Shown here in pieces: positions 1 through 8,230 of a stretch of 17,535 nt of DNA (its first letter is position 1; each line of letters starts with the position of its first letter). Source of the stretch: Planctomycetaceae bacterium UBA969 (GTDB taxonomy: Bacteria > Planctomycetota > Planctomycetia > Gemmatales > Gemmataceae); NCBI GenBank assembly GCA_002303765.1, contig DBCB01000349.1:14994-32528 (forward strand), given 5' to 3'. Made by a program: the position numbers and the translations under genes. Below the pieces are notes generated by a model. It was not told the origin of the DNA, did no database searches, and saw only the letters and a list, made by a program, of their open reading frames with translations.

Positions 1-180
1 AATTTATGTTAATTTATTTAAACCATGAAAGAAAGATTAAAAAATTGTTTTATTTATACTATTTCACTTGTAAGCTTCGTAAATGCTCCTTAAACGAAAT
101 AAAATATTGAACATAAGGGCTTGTGGAAGGTGGAAATAAGCCCCCTAGACCTTGGATAATCACTCCTATAGTATTACGAG
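1..180. other. AT-rich leading intergenic stretch
   Basis: This stretch is very rich in A and T and holds no open frame I can support. The only plus-strand ATG frame of note (25-93) is 22 codons long, with no ribosome-binding sequence. The stretch probably separates a gene left of the window from the small membrane protein at 181 and may carry that gene's promoter, but I see no convincing -35/-10 pair. Confidence 0.4.
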
Positions 181-387
181 ATGAATAAATCACCGATTTT
201 GAACTCGATTTTAGCCCTTCTGGTTTCCTTTACCGGGTTGTTTTTGACCCTGTATTCACTAGCTACCCCAAAGCTTTTTGGGTCGGAAACAGCCAGGCTT
301 ATCTTTACTGAATTTGCTGTATTCCTTGCTATTTTCGGATTGGTTTGCTTTGCGATCACCTTTATTGCCCGATCCAAACGCTTTTAA
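181..387 (+). CDS. Small two-helix membrane protein of unknown function
   Basis: A 68-residue protein I do not recognise. Two hydrophobic stretches, about residues 6-28 and 41-63, are long enough to cross the inner membrane. A short polar loop (around KLFGSETARL) joins them, and the C-terminus is basic (ARSKRF), which by the positive-inside rule suggests that both ends are cytoplasmic. No catalytic or metal-binding motif is visible. The start at 181 has no obvious Shine-Dalgarno sequence. I favour this frame over the overlapping minus-strand frame (174-377) because it gives a coherent membrane-protein hydrophobicity pattern. It lies 142 bases upstream of the DUF1501 gene on the same strand, so an operon is possible but not shown. 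It could still be a chance frame. Confidence 0.55.
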   Translation: MNKSPILNSILALLVSFTGLFLTLYSLATPKLFGSETARLIFTEFAVFLAIFGLVCFAITFIARSKRF

Positions 388-440
388 TTCTCTCGAATAA
401 TTGGTCTTGTTCTTCTTTTTTTGCCGATATTAGCTTGCGT

Positions 441-464
441 AAGTCGCCCCGACGGGGCATACTT
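441..464 (+). other. Short GC-rich hairpin between two genes
   Basis: A perfect 5-bp stem GCCCC/GGGGC with a GAC loop lies at 446-458. Flanking AAGT (441-444) and ACTT (461-464) can extend it across a small internal bulge. It sits 53 bases after the small membrane-protein gene and 65 bases before the DUF1501 start. The following bases are only moderately T-rich, so it is at best a weak terminator. A role as a 5' leader hairpin is equally possible. Confidence 0.3.
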
Positions 465-529
465 ATTCTGTTTAGTTACCCTGCCTGCAAGTTTCAAAAC
501 TGCAACTTAAACTGCACTAGGAATTACTT

Positions 530-1855
530 ATGTCGATTACCAATTTTCCCAATACAGGCATAAGAGTTGGTTCGCGCAGGTGGTTTTTGCAGACCGGGTT
601 AGGAAGCTTGGCAGCTCTACCCCTGGCAGGTTTTTCGCCCGCTGCTAGTGTTGCTCCGGGCAATAAAAAGAAAGCTGTTGTACTATTCTGGCTTTCGGGT
701 GGCCCTAGTCATATTGATATGTGGGACCCTAAACCCGATGCCCCTGCGGAAGTGCGTGGCCCCTTTTCCACCATCCAGACCACCATACCGGGAGTAAGGT
801 TTTCAGAGCATCTCCCTTTGCAGGCTTCCATCGCACATAAACTTTCAATACTTCGTTCCGTAGATTGCAAAGCCAGTAACCATACCCCAATTACTATGCA
901 GGCAGGAAATAATCTTGCCCGCAGGGTAGATAGCAATCGTGATGGCGATGGCTGGCCTTCGATGGGTTCGATTGCTGCCAAGTTTCATGGATCGAACGAT
1001 CCTTCGTTGCCACCTTTCGTTGCGCTTGCAGATTCGTTAAAAGCGGATGTCTGGGGGGCGGGGCATATGGGCGGCGCATTCGAACCAATACAAGGTTCAA
1101 CACTTGCAGGAAGGCTTAATCTTCCTGAAGGGTTAAATATAGAATCGTTGCGCGATCGGGATGGCCTAAGGCAGGGCTTTGATAAATTGCAACGCACCTT
1201 CGATGCCAATGGCACGCTCGAAAAGATGGATCAATCCAATGCTCAAGCCATGGATCTTGTGCTTACAGGCAAAGCCAAGCAGGCGTTTGATCTGGATAAA
1301 GAATCGGAAAAGCTGCGTGATACCTATGGGCGCGATAGCATTGGTGAAAAAGCTTTGCTTGCTCGCAGACTTGTTGAGGCGGGGGTCACCTTTGTGGTGG
1401 TTAGTGGCGCATGGGGTTATTTCGATCATCATGGTGATGAAGTAAAATGGGGTGGCATCGTGATAGGCCTTAAGCCTTTGCTACCTAGGGTTGATAGGGT
1501 ATTGCACACGTTCATTTCTGATCTTGAAGCCCGTGGACTTTCAGATTCCACGCTTGTTTACATGATGGGTGAATTTGGCAGGGGCCCCACAATTAATAAA
1601 AATGCAGGTCGTGATCACTGGACGAATGTTATGTCCATGCTTGCCTATGGTGGCGAAATGCCCAAGGGCAAAGTGATAGGTGCAACCGATTCGAAAGGTT
1701 ATGGCATCAAAGAAAACCCGATCGCTTCTTCCAACCTCGCAGCTTCGGTGTTCGATCATCTAGATATCAATCTGCAATCCAGTTGGATGGATCCCACAGG
1801 CAGGCCAAGGCCTATTATCACAGGCGATGCCCGCACTGTCAGCCAGTTAAGCTAA
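530..1855 (+). CDS. DUF1501 protein, Tat-exported, alkaline-phosphatase-superfamily fold
   Basis: A 441-residue DUF1501 protein. The N-terminus carries a twin-arginine signal: SRRWFLQ at 15-21 (R16, R17), then a hydrophobic stretch to about residue 40 ending in PAAS. The mature protein therefore probably folds in the cytoplasm before export. Family motifs are clear: SGGPSHIDMWDP near 56-67, and the C-terminal GEFGR...GRDHW pair that supplies metal-site-like residues in this sulfatase/phosphatase-like superfamily. The usual GRTP reads GRGP here. Family length is about 400-480 residues, so it looks complete. An AGGA lies about 8 bases before the ATG. In planctomycetes DUF1501 genes usually sit next to secreted haem proteins with DUF1549/DUF1553; here the neighbour is a TIGR02604-type haem protein instead. 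The substrate is unknown. Confidence 0.93.
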   Translation: MSITNFPNTGIRVGSRRWFLQTGLGSLAALPLAGFSPAASVAPGNKKKAVVLFWLSGGPSHIDMWDPKPDAPAEVRGPFSTIQTTIPGVRFSEHLPLQASIAHKLSILRSVDCKASNHTPITMQAGNNLARRVDSNRDGDGWPSMGSIAAKFHGSNDPSLPPFVALADSLKADVWGAGHMGGAFEPIQGSTLAGRLNLPEGLNIESLRDRDGLRQGFDKLQRTFDANGTLEKMDQSNAQAMDLVLTGKAKQAFDLDKESEKLRDTYGRDSIGEKALLARRLVEAGVTFVVVSGAWGYFDHHGDEVKWGGIVIGLKPLLPRVDRVLHTFISDLEARGLSDSTLVYMMGEFGRGPTINKNAGRDHWTNVMSMLAYGGEMPKGKVIGATDSKGYGIKENPIASSNLAASVFDHLDINLQSSWMDPTGRPRPIITGDARTVSQLS

Positions 1856-1938
1856 GCTTTGCCCTTCTAATTTTAATTATGTAGGCTTTCTTCGAGAAAA
1901 GTTTACAAAACCATTTCATTCACATCGCTTTTTCCCTT

Positions 1939-1960
1939 ATGATTAATGCTTAAAGTATTT
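1939..1960 (+). promoter_or_regulatory. Candidate upstream element with GCTTAAAGT core
   Basis: The word GCTTAAAGT (1948-1956), preceded by ATGATTAAT, lies 28-36 bases before the start of the haem-protein gene. This 22-base block matches a block at 17379-17400 in 18 of 22 positions, and its core recurs upstream of other genes at 10182 and, in part, at 12871-12883 on the minus strand and 16257. Position and recurrence suggest a promoter or operator element. There is no experimental support. Confidence 0.35.
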
Positions 1961-1983
1961 ATGGTTTTCTAGGGAAATTCATC

Positions 1984-4900
1984 ATGTTGCGATTCATTAG
2001 TTTTGTGTGTCAATTATTGCTGGTGTTGGTCGTTGCAAAGAGTGCCTATGCACAAACTGCAATTCCCGATACGCAAAACCCCAAAGATAAACTTTCCACT
2101 CCTGCAGAAGCGTTGAAGAGCATCAAACTGCCACCAGGTTTCAAGGCGCAAATGTTTGCTCATGAACCCGAGGTGATCCAGCCGGTTAATATGACTTTTG
2201 ATTCCAGAGGCAGGCTTTGGATTAGCGAGTGCCTTACCTATGCCGAGACTAAAACCAATTTTGATCTTACCCTGAAAGATCGCATCGTAATTCTGGAAGA
2301 TACCGACAACGATGGTGTGCATGACAAGCGTACGGTGTTTTGGGATCAGGGCCATCACCTTACCAGTGCCCTGCCCGGCTTTGGTGGCGTTTGGGTGCTT
2401 TGTGCGCCTAATCTTCTTTTCATTCCGGATCGCAATGGCGATGACAAACCCGATGGCGAGCCCGAGATTATCCTCAATGGGTTTGATAACAACAGCATCA
2501 GGCATAATATTGTTAACGGGCTTGCATGGGGGCCAGATGGCTGGTTGTACGGCAGGCATGGCATCACTACAACTTCTTTTGTTGGTACTCCCGATACCCC
2601 TACAAGCAAGCGCATTCCCATCAATTGTGGGGTTTGGCGTTATCACCCTACTAAAAAGATCTTCGAGGTAGTCTGCAGAGGGGGGACTAATTCTTGGGGC
2701 CTTGATTGGGATGCTAATGGTAATGCTTTTTTCATCAATACGGTGATTGGCCATTTCTGGCATTCAATTCCCGGGGCTTATTTCAAGCGTATGTTTGGTG
2801 AACACTTTAACCCGCGCCTTTTCGAACTGATTGATCAGCATGCGGATCACTACCACTGGGATCGTGTTGAAAATTGGAGTGATATCCGCAATAAAGGCGT
2901 TACGCCGACTACCGATAAAGCGGGCGGTGGCCATGCGCATTGTGGTTTCATGATCTATCAGGGCGATAACTGGCCCGCTGATTATCAAGGCAAAGCTTTT
3001 ACCGCCAACCTTCATGGCAGACGAATTAATGCGGATCGAATTGAGGCCCATGGCAACGGTTTTGTTGCCCGACATGAACCCGATTTTATGAATGTGGGCG
3101 ATCTTTGGTTTCGGGGGATCGAGCTTTGTTATGGCCCTGATGGCGGGGTTTTTATCATCGACTGGTCTGATGTTGGTGAATGCCATGAAAACGATGGGGT
3201 GCATCGTAACTCGGGTAGGATTTACAAAATCACACATGGGGATATGAAGAAGAAGCCCACTGCAGACCTTTCGAAAATGAGCAACCTTGAGCTTGTTGAT
3301 TTTGTTTCAAGTACGAATGAATGGCAATTCCGTCAGGCACGAAGGATATTACAAGAGCGTGCAACTTTGGGTATGAAGATGCAGGATGCGGAAGAGAAAC
3401 TCAATTTGATGTTTGCAAAGGTAAAGCAATCGAATCATAAGCTGCGTTCTTTATGGATGCTTTATGCGATTTCAGCGTTGGATGCGAAGAAGATACTCGC
3501 CTTGTTGGATTCGGAAGACGAGCAGGTAAGGTCGTGGGGTGTTCGGTTTTTGATGGAGGAAGAAAGCATTTCTGGAGAGGCGCTTGTAGCTTTGGAAAAG
3601 CTTGCACCTGGTGAAAAGTCTGCATTGGTCAGGTTATATCTGGCGAGTGTATTGCAAAAGGTTCCTGTAAGTTCGCGAGGTAATCTTGCGTTGGCACTTG
3701 CAGCAAGGCAGGAAGATAAAAACGATCATAATCAACCCTTAATGCTTTGGTATGGAATTGAGCCTACGGTAAGTTTGGATCCTTCTTTTGGGGTTAAACT
3801 TGCGAAGGCTAGCGCTATGGGAAAGCATCGCACTTTTGTTGCCCGAGTCCTTGCGGAAGAAATCGATTCAAACCCCAAAGCGATGAATGAGCTTTTACTT
3901 TTGGCAGGCTCTCTTGAAGTTGGCATGCAGAAGGAAATTGCACTTGGGTTGCAAGATGGCTTACGAGGCAGGAGGAAAGCGAAAGCGCCTGAAGCTTGGA
4001 ATACCTTTGCAACAAGGCTTGCTGCATCGATGGATGCAGATGCAATGAAGTTAGGGCGTGAAATTGCAATAGTGTTTGGCGATGGTAGGGCTTTGGATGA
4101 AGTGATGAAAATTGCAAGTGATAGTAAAGAAAGCGCAGGAGCAAGGCTTGCTGCAATTTCTACTTTGGTTGAAAATAAGGCGAAGGGAATAGAGCAGATA
4201 CTTCCTAAATTAGTAAACGACCGAAGTGTATCAGAGGCTGCGATCCGCGGTTTGGCATCGTTTAATCTTCCTGAAACTCCGAAGTTGATCATGAGCCAGT
4301 TTGGAAGGTTGGATCCCGCAGCAAAGAAAGCTGCAATCGATACTCTTTGCTCCCGCCCTGCCTACGCTACTGAACTTTTGAATGCTGTGGGCGAAGGCAA
4401 GGTGCCTCGTGATGTGATCACTGCGTATCATGCTAGGCAGATAGCTGCGTTCAATGATGCTGCGCTTAATACAAAACTTTCCGCAACTTGGGGCGAGGTG
4501 CGCATCCCCACCGAAAAGAAGAAAGAGCAAATCACCAAGTTGAGAACGCAGTTAGAATCTGCCAACAAGGAAAAGTTAGACCTTGTACAAGGACGGTTGT
4601 TGTTCCAAAAGGTATGTGCAAATTGTCATGGATTGTTTGGCCAAGGGGGAAACCTTGGGCCCGATCTTACAGGTTCGCAGAGATCAAATCTTGAGTATTT
4701 GTTAGAGAACATTTTAGAGCCCAACGCAACCGTTGCTGCAGATTATCGCATGTCTGCGGTAACGCTGAAGGACGGCAGATTGCTAACCGGGTTGGTGTTT
4801 AAGAGGGCGAACAAGGCGGTGGAAGTGATTGGTCCTACCGAGAAAAAAACCGTGCTTGCAGAGGATATTGATTACATCAAGCCCTTGAATGTTTCTCCGA

Positions 4901-4995
4901 TGCCTGAAAATCTTCTTGAAGCTTTGAAGGCTGAGGAAATCCGAAATCTATTTGGTTATCTCATGAGCCCGGTACAGGTGCAGCTACCAAGGTAG
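1984..4995 (+). CDS. PVC-type haem-binding protein (TIGR02604 dehydrogenase-like domain, HEAT-like repeats, CxxCH cytochrome domain)
   Basis: A 1003-residue secreted protein with a signal peptide (cleavage after AYA, about residue 23). Residues about 45-420 match the 'putative membrane-bound dehydrogenase' domain (TIGR02604), a beta-propeller-like fold. They include NGLAWGPDGWLYGRHG near 178-193 and the closing NDGVHRNSGRIYKITHG near 403-419. DTDNDG (106-111) and DRNGDDKPDG (149-158) resemble calcium-binding loops. About 430-860 is helical, HEAT-like and Ala/Leu-rich. The C-terminus is the planctomycete haem-binding domain (TIGR02603): C878-A-N-C881-H882 binds haem c covalently, and M973 in SPMP is a likely axial ligand. 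An oxidoreductase passing electrons to its own cytochrome domain in the periplasm is the usual inference; the substrate is unknown. An AGGGAAA lies upstream of the ATG. It is probably co-transcribed with the NamZ-like gene 9 bases downstream. Confidence 0.95.
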   Translation: MLRFISFVCQLLLVLVVAKSAYAQTAIPDTQNPKDKLSTPAEALKSIKLPPGFKAQMFAHEPEVIQPVNMTFDSRGRLWISECLTYAETKTNFDLTLKDRIVILEDTDNDGVHDKRTVFWDQGHHLTSALPGFGGVWVLCAPNLLFIPDRNGDDKPDGEPEIILNGFDNNSIRHNIVNGLAWGPDGWLYGRHGITTTSFVGTPDTPTSKRIPINCGVWRYHPTKKIFEVVCRGGTNSWGLDWDANGNAFFINTVIGHFWHSIPGAYFKRMFGEHFNPRLFELIDQHADHYHWDRVENWSDIRNKGVTPTTDKAGGGHAHCGFMIYQGDNWPADYQGKAFTANLHGRRINADRIEAHGNGFVARHEPDFMNVGDLWFRGIELCYGPDGGVFIIDWSDVGECHENDGVHRNSGRIYKITHGDMKKKPTADLSKMSNLELVDFVSSTNEWQFRQARRILQERATLGMKMQDAEEKLNLMFAKVKQSNHKLRSLWMLYAISALDAKKILALLDSEDEQVRSWGVRFLMEEESISGEALVALEKLAPGEKSALVRLYLASVLQKVPVSSRGNLALALAARQEDKNDHNQPLMLWYGIEPTVSLDPSFGVKLAKASAMGKHRTFVARVLAEEIDSNPKAMNELLLLAGSLEVGMQKEIALGLQDGLRGRRKAKAPEAWNTFATRLAASMDADAMKLGREIAIVFGDGRALDEVMKIASDSKESAGARLAAISTLVENKAKGIEQILPKLVNDRSVSEAAIRGLASFNLPETPKLIMSQFGRLDPAAKKAAIDTLCSRPAYATELLNAVGEGKVPRDVITAYHARQIAAFNDAALNTKLSATWGEVRIPTEKKKEQITKLRTQLESANKEKLDLVQGRLLFQKVCANCHGLFGQGGNLGPDLTGSQRSNLEYLLENILEPNATVAADYRMSAVTLKDGRLLTGLVFKRANKAVEVIGPTEKKTVLAEDIDYIKPLNVSPMPENLLEALKAEEIRNLFGYLMSPVQVQLPR

Positions 4996-5004
4996 TTTAA
5001 CATT

Positions 5005-6192
5005 ATGACAACCAACAAAGTTACCACGGGCATTGATGCCTTAATTGCAGATGGCTTTTCATGCTTGAAGGGCAAAAGGGTGGCGCTGCTCACACATGCC
5101 CCCGCCTGCGATTTCTCACGAACATCCACTCTTCAACATTTTATGCAACATTTGCAGGGAAGCTTGAAGGTGGTATTCACTCCCGAGCATGGTTTTTCTG
5201 CTAATGCACAGGATTTAGAAGCGGGAGCTATTACGCAGAGAGCCGATGGCTTGAAATGGGTCAGCCTTTATGGAAAGGATAAAAGCTCGCTTCATCCCCT
5301 TCCAGAAGACCTTGTTAATCTTGATGTTTTGGTAGTTGATCTGGTGGATGTTGGCAGCAGACATCAAACCTTTCAAGCCACAATGCTTTATGCAATGCAG
5401 GTTGCATTTACAAAGGGTGTTGCGGTGATGGTATTGGATAGGCCCAATCCTCTTGGTGGCCTTGCGGTTGAGGGGCCTATGCTTCTTCCCGAATGGTCCA
5501 GCTTTGTTGGGGTGCACCCGATTCCTATTCGTCATGGTTTGACGATTGGTGAACTTGCAATTCTTTATAAGGAAGAATTAGAGTTGGTAGGGGAGTTAGA
5601 GGTAGTGCCCTGCGAGGGTTGGAAAAGGGGCATGTATTTTGATGAGACAGGATTGCCCTGGGTTATGCCTAGCATGAACATACCCACATTCGAAACTGCT
5701 CTGGTTTATCCCGGGCAATGTTTGTTTGAGGGAACTAATCTTTCTGAAGGCCTTGGTACCGCCCATCCTTTTCAATTGTGTGGAGCACCTTTCTTAAATC
5801 CCACTCAGGTTGCTGATTCCTTTAATAAAGAGGGCCTACCGGGGGTTTCTTTCAAGCCTGTTTCTTTCAAACCTACATTTGATAAATGGCAAGGCGAGCA
5901 ATGTGGCGGGGTCGAGCTTCATATTACTGATCGTGCTGTTTTCCAACCTGTTCGCACTAGCCTGGCTTTGTTGTACCACTTGCGTGAACATTCAGGTAAA
6001 CACTTTGCTTGGCGCACCGCACCCTACCATTTTGTTAAAGATAAATTAGCAATCGATTTACTTTTGGGCAGTGATAGAGAGCGAATGCAAATGCAAGCTG
6101 GCCTGCCTTGGCGGGAAATCATTGCAGAGTGGGAAGAAGAAGAAGCGGATTTTCTTTTCCATCGCAAGCCTTTTCTTATTTACCTTGATTAA
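5005..6192 (+). CDS. DUF1343 protein, GH171 exo-beta-N-acetylmuramidase (NamZ-like)
   Basis: A 395-residue protein of the DUF1343/YbbC family. Characterised members (NamZ, GH171) release N-acetylmuramic acid from the non-reducing end of peptidoglycan fragments. Family motifs run in order: FTPEHG at 58-63 (E61 is a plausible catalytic acid), DVGSR at 115-119, LDRPNPLGG at 144-152, IPIRHGLTIGE at 173-183, PSMNIPT, and FEGTNLSEGLGT at 241-252. It is divergent in places: LTHAPACDF replaces the usual N-terminal TNQTG-type motif, and PSMN replaces PSPN. No signal peptide is visible, whereas Bacillus NamZ is secreted, so a cytoplasmic role in muropeptide or glycoside salvage is more likely here. Only 9 bases separate it from the haem-protein gene, with no clear ribosome-binding site, suggesting translational coupling. 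The family call is firm; the substrate is inferred. Confidence 0.9.
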   Translation: MTTNKVTTGIDALIADGFSCLKGKRVALLTHAPACDFSRTSTLQHFMQHLQGSLKVVFTPEHGFSANAQDLEAGAITQRADGLKWVSLYGKDKSSLHPLPEDLVNLDVLVVDLVDVGSRHQTFQATMLYAMQVAFTKGVAVMVLDRPNPLGGLAVEGPMLLPEWSSFVGVHPIPIRHGLTIGELAILYKEELELVGELEVVPCEGWKRGMYFDETGLPWVMPSMNIPTFETALVYPGQCLFEGTNLSEGLGTAHPFQLCGAPFLNPTQVADSFNKEGLPGVSFKPVSFKPTFDKWQGEQCGGVELHITDRAVFQPVRTSLALLYHLREHSGKHFAWRTAPYHFVKDKLAIDLLLGSDRERMQMQAGLPWREIIAEWEEEEADFLFHRKPFLIYLD

Positions 6193-6409
6193 TGGTTCTT
6201 CATGTCTCTATTGATTGTAGGTGAATCAGAGAACCCTACTGGTTTCTGCCTAGTGCCTTGGATTTCTAGGCTTGGTAAATTGGGTTATTTGAATTGCTGT
6301 TCGTAAAGTTAATGGTCAATTTTTTGTCATTCTTCCTATTGCACATCTCCGGTTTTAGTTTACAGGCTCATCGGCTTTAATTTATAAGTATCGCTACATA
6401 GGGGGGATC
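6193..6409. other. Intergenic spacer with weak dyads
   Basis: This 217-base spacer is the longest gene-free stretch between genes. It contains a 6-bp inverted repeat, GCCTAG (6248-6253) with CTAGGC (6266-6271), about 55 bases after the NamZ-like stop. It is not followed by a T run, so it is a doubtful terminator. The 3' end is AT-rich and ends in AGGGGGG just before the barrel gene. A 22-codon ATG frame at 6312 has no ribosome-binding site and I do not call it. Confidence 0.35.
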
Positions 6410-7309
6410 ATGCGAGATAAGTTTAAGAAATACAGTTTGGGATTTTTTATAATTTTGGCATTGTGTTTGGGTGCGGGTACCTCCATTGCCCAACCGCCTG
6501 AGGGTGCGAAAAAAGAGGAACCCAAGGAAGACGAGGGAGATCCTACTTTTCTTTATCGCTTTTCACAGTTGCTGATTCCCAAGCCAGATGTATCATTTAA
6601 AAAACCAAATATTCGAGAGCCCGGACCCGATTCTGCCAACTTCCCTAATAGCCCTTACACGCTTCCTAAAGGAATGGCTTATTTCGAAATAACGCCTACC
6701 GTTGCGGGCAAGGGGAGTTCTGATCCAAGAACTTACAGCACCCCTACCTTGCTTAGGTATGGGTTAACCGATGATGTTGAATTACGATTGTTTACCAACT
6801 CATTAACCGTGGAATATTCACCAAACAACGCAGGATTTTCGCCCATAGTTTTTGATGTGAAGATTCATTTTTGGGATGAAAACAAAGACTTGTTTCTTCC
6901 TGCGGTAGGTATGGAAATCTTGCTTCAAAGTACGTTTGGATCCAGCTTTCTAAATACAGGGGTTCAGCCCAGTATGAATCTTTTATTCAGCAAAGATCTT
7001 GTTTGGGATACGGTATTAGAAGCCAGTGTGGGTTTACAAAGTGACGATATAGGTTTTACTTCAGGGGATGGTTATGAGATGACTGTACAGGGTGATTTAA
7101 CCACTAAAGTTACCGAAAGAATATCCTTGTTTGTGCAGACTGCTTACAATGGTTCGGTTGATCCGAGGTTTGCAAATAATATTTTAGTAGGGGGTGGTGG
7201 TCTATTGAATCTTACAGAAACTATTACAATTTATGGCAGCTATAATGCCAGCGTTGTAAAAGACCTACCCCCATACTTCACCAATATGGGTATAGCTTTT
7301 GCCTTCTAA
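6410..7309 (+). CDS. Outer-membrane beta-barrel protein (Phenol_MetA_deg / 'transporter' family)
   Basis: A 299-residue protein with a signal peptide ending SIA-Q near residue 27. A charged linker follows (KKEEPKEDEGD, about 35-45). From about residue 80 the sequence alternates polar and hydrophobic residues as short beta strands with tight turns, and it ends in GIAFAF with a C-terminal phenylalanine, the usual recognition signal for barrel insertion. LRYGLTDDVELRLFTNSL, near 121-138, is typical of the Phenol_MetA_deg family (PF13557), proteins commonly annotated simply as transporter. The likely place is the outer membrane; the cargo is unknown. AGGGGGG lies just before the ATG. The stop is 8 bases from the stop of the opposing gene, leaving no room for a separate terminator. 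Confidence 0.78.
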   Translation: MRDKFKKYSLGFFIILALCLGAGTSIAQPPEGAKKEEPKEDEGDPTFLYRFSQLLIPKPDVSFKKPNIREPGPDSANFPNSPYTLPKGMAYFEITPTVAGKGSSDPRTYSTPTLLRYGLTDDVELRLFTNSLTVEYSPNNAGFSPIVFDVKIHFWDENKDLFLPAVGMEILLQSTFGSSFLNTGVQPSMNLLFSKDLVWDTVLEASVGLQSDDIGFTSGDGYEMTVQGDLTTKVTERISLFVQTAYNGSVDPRFANNILVGGGGLLNLTETITIYGSYNASVVKDLPPYFTNMGIAFAF

Positions 7310-7317
7310 GAAGCTTT

Positions 7318-8049
7318 CTATTTCTGACTGCTCCAATAAACAGTGGGTTCATAGGTGGCAGAAAGATCAATCCTAACATCATCCACCATGTCGAGTGGAT
7401 AGGTTACAGTTGCTTTGACTTTATCACGATCAAGAAGGTTTACGAGCGCGCCTGCAGATACTACGATTTCGGCACATAACCAGCGGGTGCGTTCATCATA
7501 AGTGGTTGCAAGGTATTTTTCCTTGATGCCGCCGCGGTGCCTAAAATAAGTACCTTGTAATAAAAGCCTCCACATCGCATAGCGCTTGCCTTCCTGTGCA
7601 TAAGCGAAGTTGGTAAGGATTTCAGATTCATCTTTGGTAAGTGCACGCTTGGCTTGCCTTATTTGGATGCTGCCTTTGAAGTTGTAAAGTCTTGGTTCGA
7701 TATCCAGCAGAAAAACATGGAGCGTATCATCAGGGCCTGATTCAAGCACTGCAAAGGTACCATCGGTTTTCTTGAAAACAATGCCTGCATGGAAAGGCGG
7801 CGCTGTGCCTGCGATGCTGTAAAGCTTGGTCCAGAAAGGGCTCATGTCGTCAAAAAGCAGAATGTCGCCTTCCCTAGGGGTGTAGGGGCGTGCGGTTTTT
7901 TCAACCTTTCCATCCGCGTTGCTTGTTTGATCCCAAAGATAGCCAAAAGATTTTTGACTAGGTTCTGCATTAACTGTCGAAGTAGCCAGAAAAGTTGCTA
8001 AAAATATTGAGCCTAAACTGCTGATCACGATGAAAATCCTCCTGTCCAT
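7318..8049 (-). CDS. Secreted YiiX-like permuted NlpC/P60 papain-fold hydrolase
   Basis: A 243-residue protein with a signal peptide (n-region MDRR, cleavage after VNA near residue 28). The mature part fits the YiiX/YebB family (PF05708), circularly permuted NlpC/P60 enzymes: GDILLF at 61-66, catalytic His H87 in PFHAGIV, E103 in VLESG, and late in the chain the nucleophile C192 in WLCAEIV. These enzymes act as amidases, peptidases or acyl-transfer enzymes; the substrate here is unknown, and peptidoglycan or lipid is possible. The ATG at 8049 is favoured because it supplies the basic signal-peptide n-region. However, a perfect AGGAGG lies inside the first codons, 9 bases before an in-frame GTG at 8028, so an internal start is possible. 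It is upstream-adjacent to the dehydrogenase gene on the same strand, 181 bases apart. Confidence 0.82.
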   Translation of the reverse strand: MDRRIFIVISSLGSIFLATFLATSTVNAEPSQKSFGYLWDQTSNADGKVEKTARPYTPREGDILLFDDMSPFWTKLYSIAGTAPPFHAGIVFKKTDGTFAVLESGPDDTLHVFLLDIEPRLYNFKGSIQIRQAKRALTKDESEILTNFAYAQEGKRYAMWRLLLQGTYFRHRGGIKEKYLATTYDERTRWLCAEIVVSAGALVNLLDRDKVKATVTYPLDMVDDVRIDLSATYEPTVYWSSQK

Positions 8050-8230
8050 GGAGATAAAACTTACAACATTTTATCGACAGCAAAATGCACTTAGACAAAC
8101 CAAAATCAGTTGTATTACTTGCTTGAATGGCAATAAAGTTCGAAGAATAAGCCCTGTATTGATTATGCTGTTTAGGGTTGATAATTCCTGCTAAATTTGG
8201 TTGTACAGGTTGTATCAAATATTCGGATTA

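Noticed and set aside
25..93. A 22-codon ATG frame in the leading AT-rich stretch.
   Set aside because: Too short, with no ribosome-binding sequence and no conserved feature; chance is likely.
1886..1901. A possible hairpin CTTTCTTCGAGAAAAG after the DUF1501 gene.
   Set aside because: The stem needs a bulge and has few G-C pairs, and no T run follows. It is not convincing as a terminator.
2014..2763. A 249-codon minus-strand open frame opposite the haem-protein gene.
   Set aside because: It lies wholly inside a strongly supported plus-strand gene, lacks recognisable domains and looks like a shadow frame.
3732..4292. A 186-codon Ser/Ala-rich minus-strand frame inside the HEAT-like region.
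   Set aside because: It is antisense to a repetitive Ala/Leu-rich helical region, whose codon pattern naturally keeps the opposite frame open.
5845..5874. A 15-base near-perfect tandem duplication coding VSFKP twice in the DUF1343 gene.
   Set aside because: DUF1343 proteins normally have a G-V-x-F-x-P-x-x-F-x-P-x-F stretch here, so the length is ordinary and the similarity is explained by the conserved motif rather than by a recent insertion.
6312..6380. A 22-codon hydrophobic ATG frame upstream of the barrel gene.
   Set aside because: No ribosome-binding sequence, and its length is expected by chance in a 217-base spacer.
8199..8214. GGTTGTA repeated twice with a 9-base period between the YiiX-like and SDR genes.
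   Set aside because: Seven bases in two copies is weak in an AT-rich spacer. There is no dyad and no link to a start codon.
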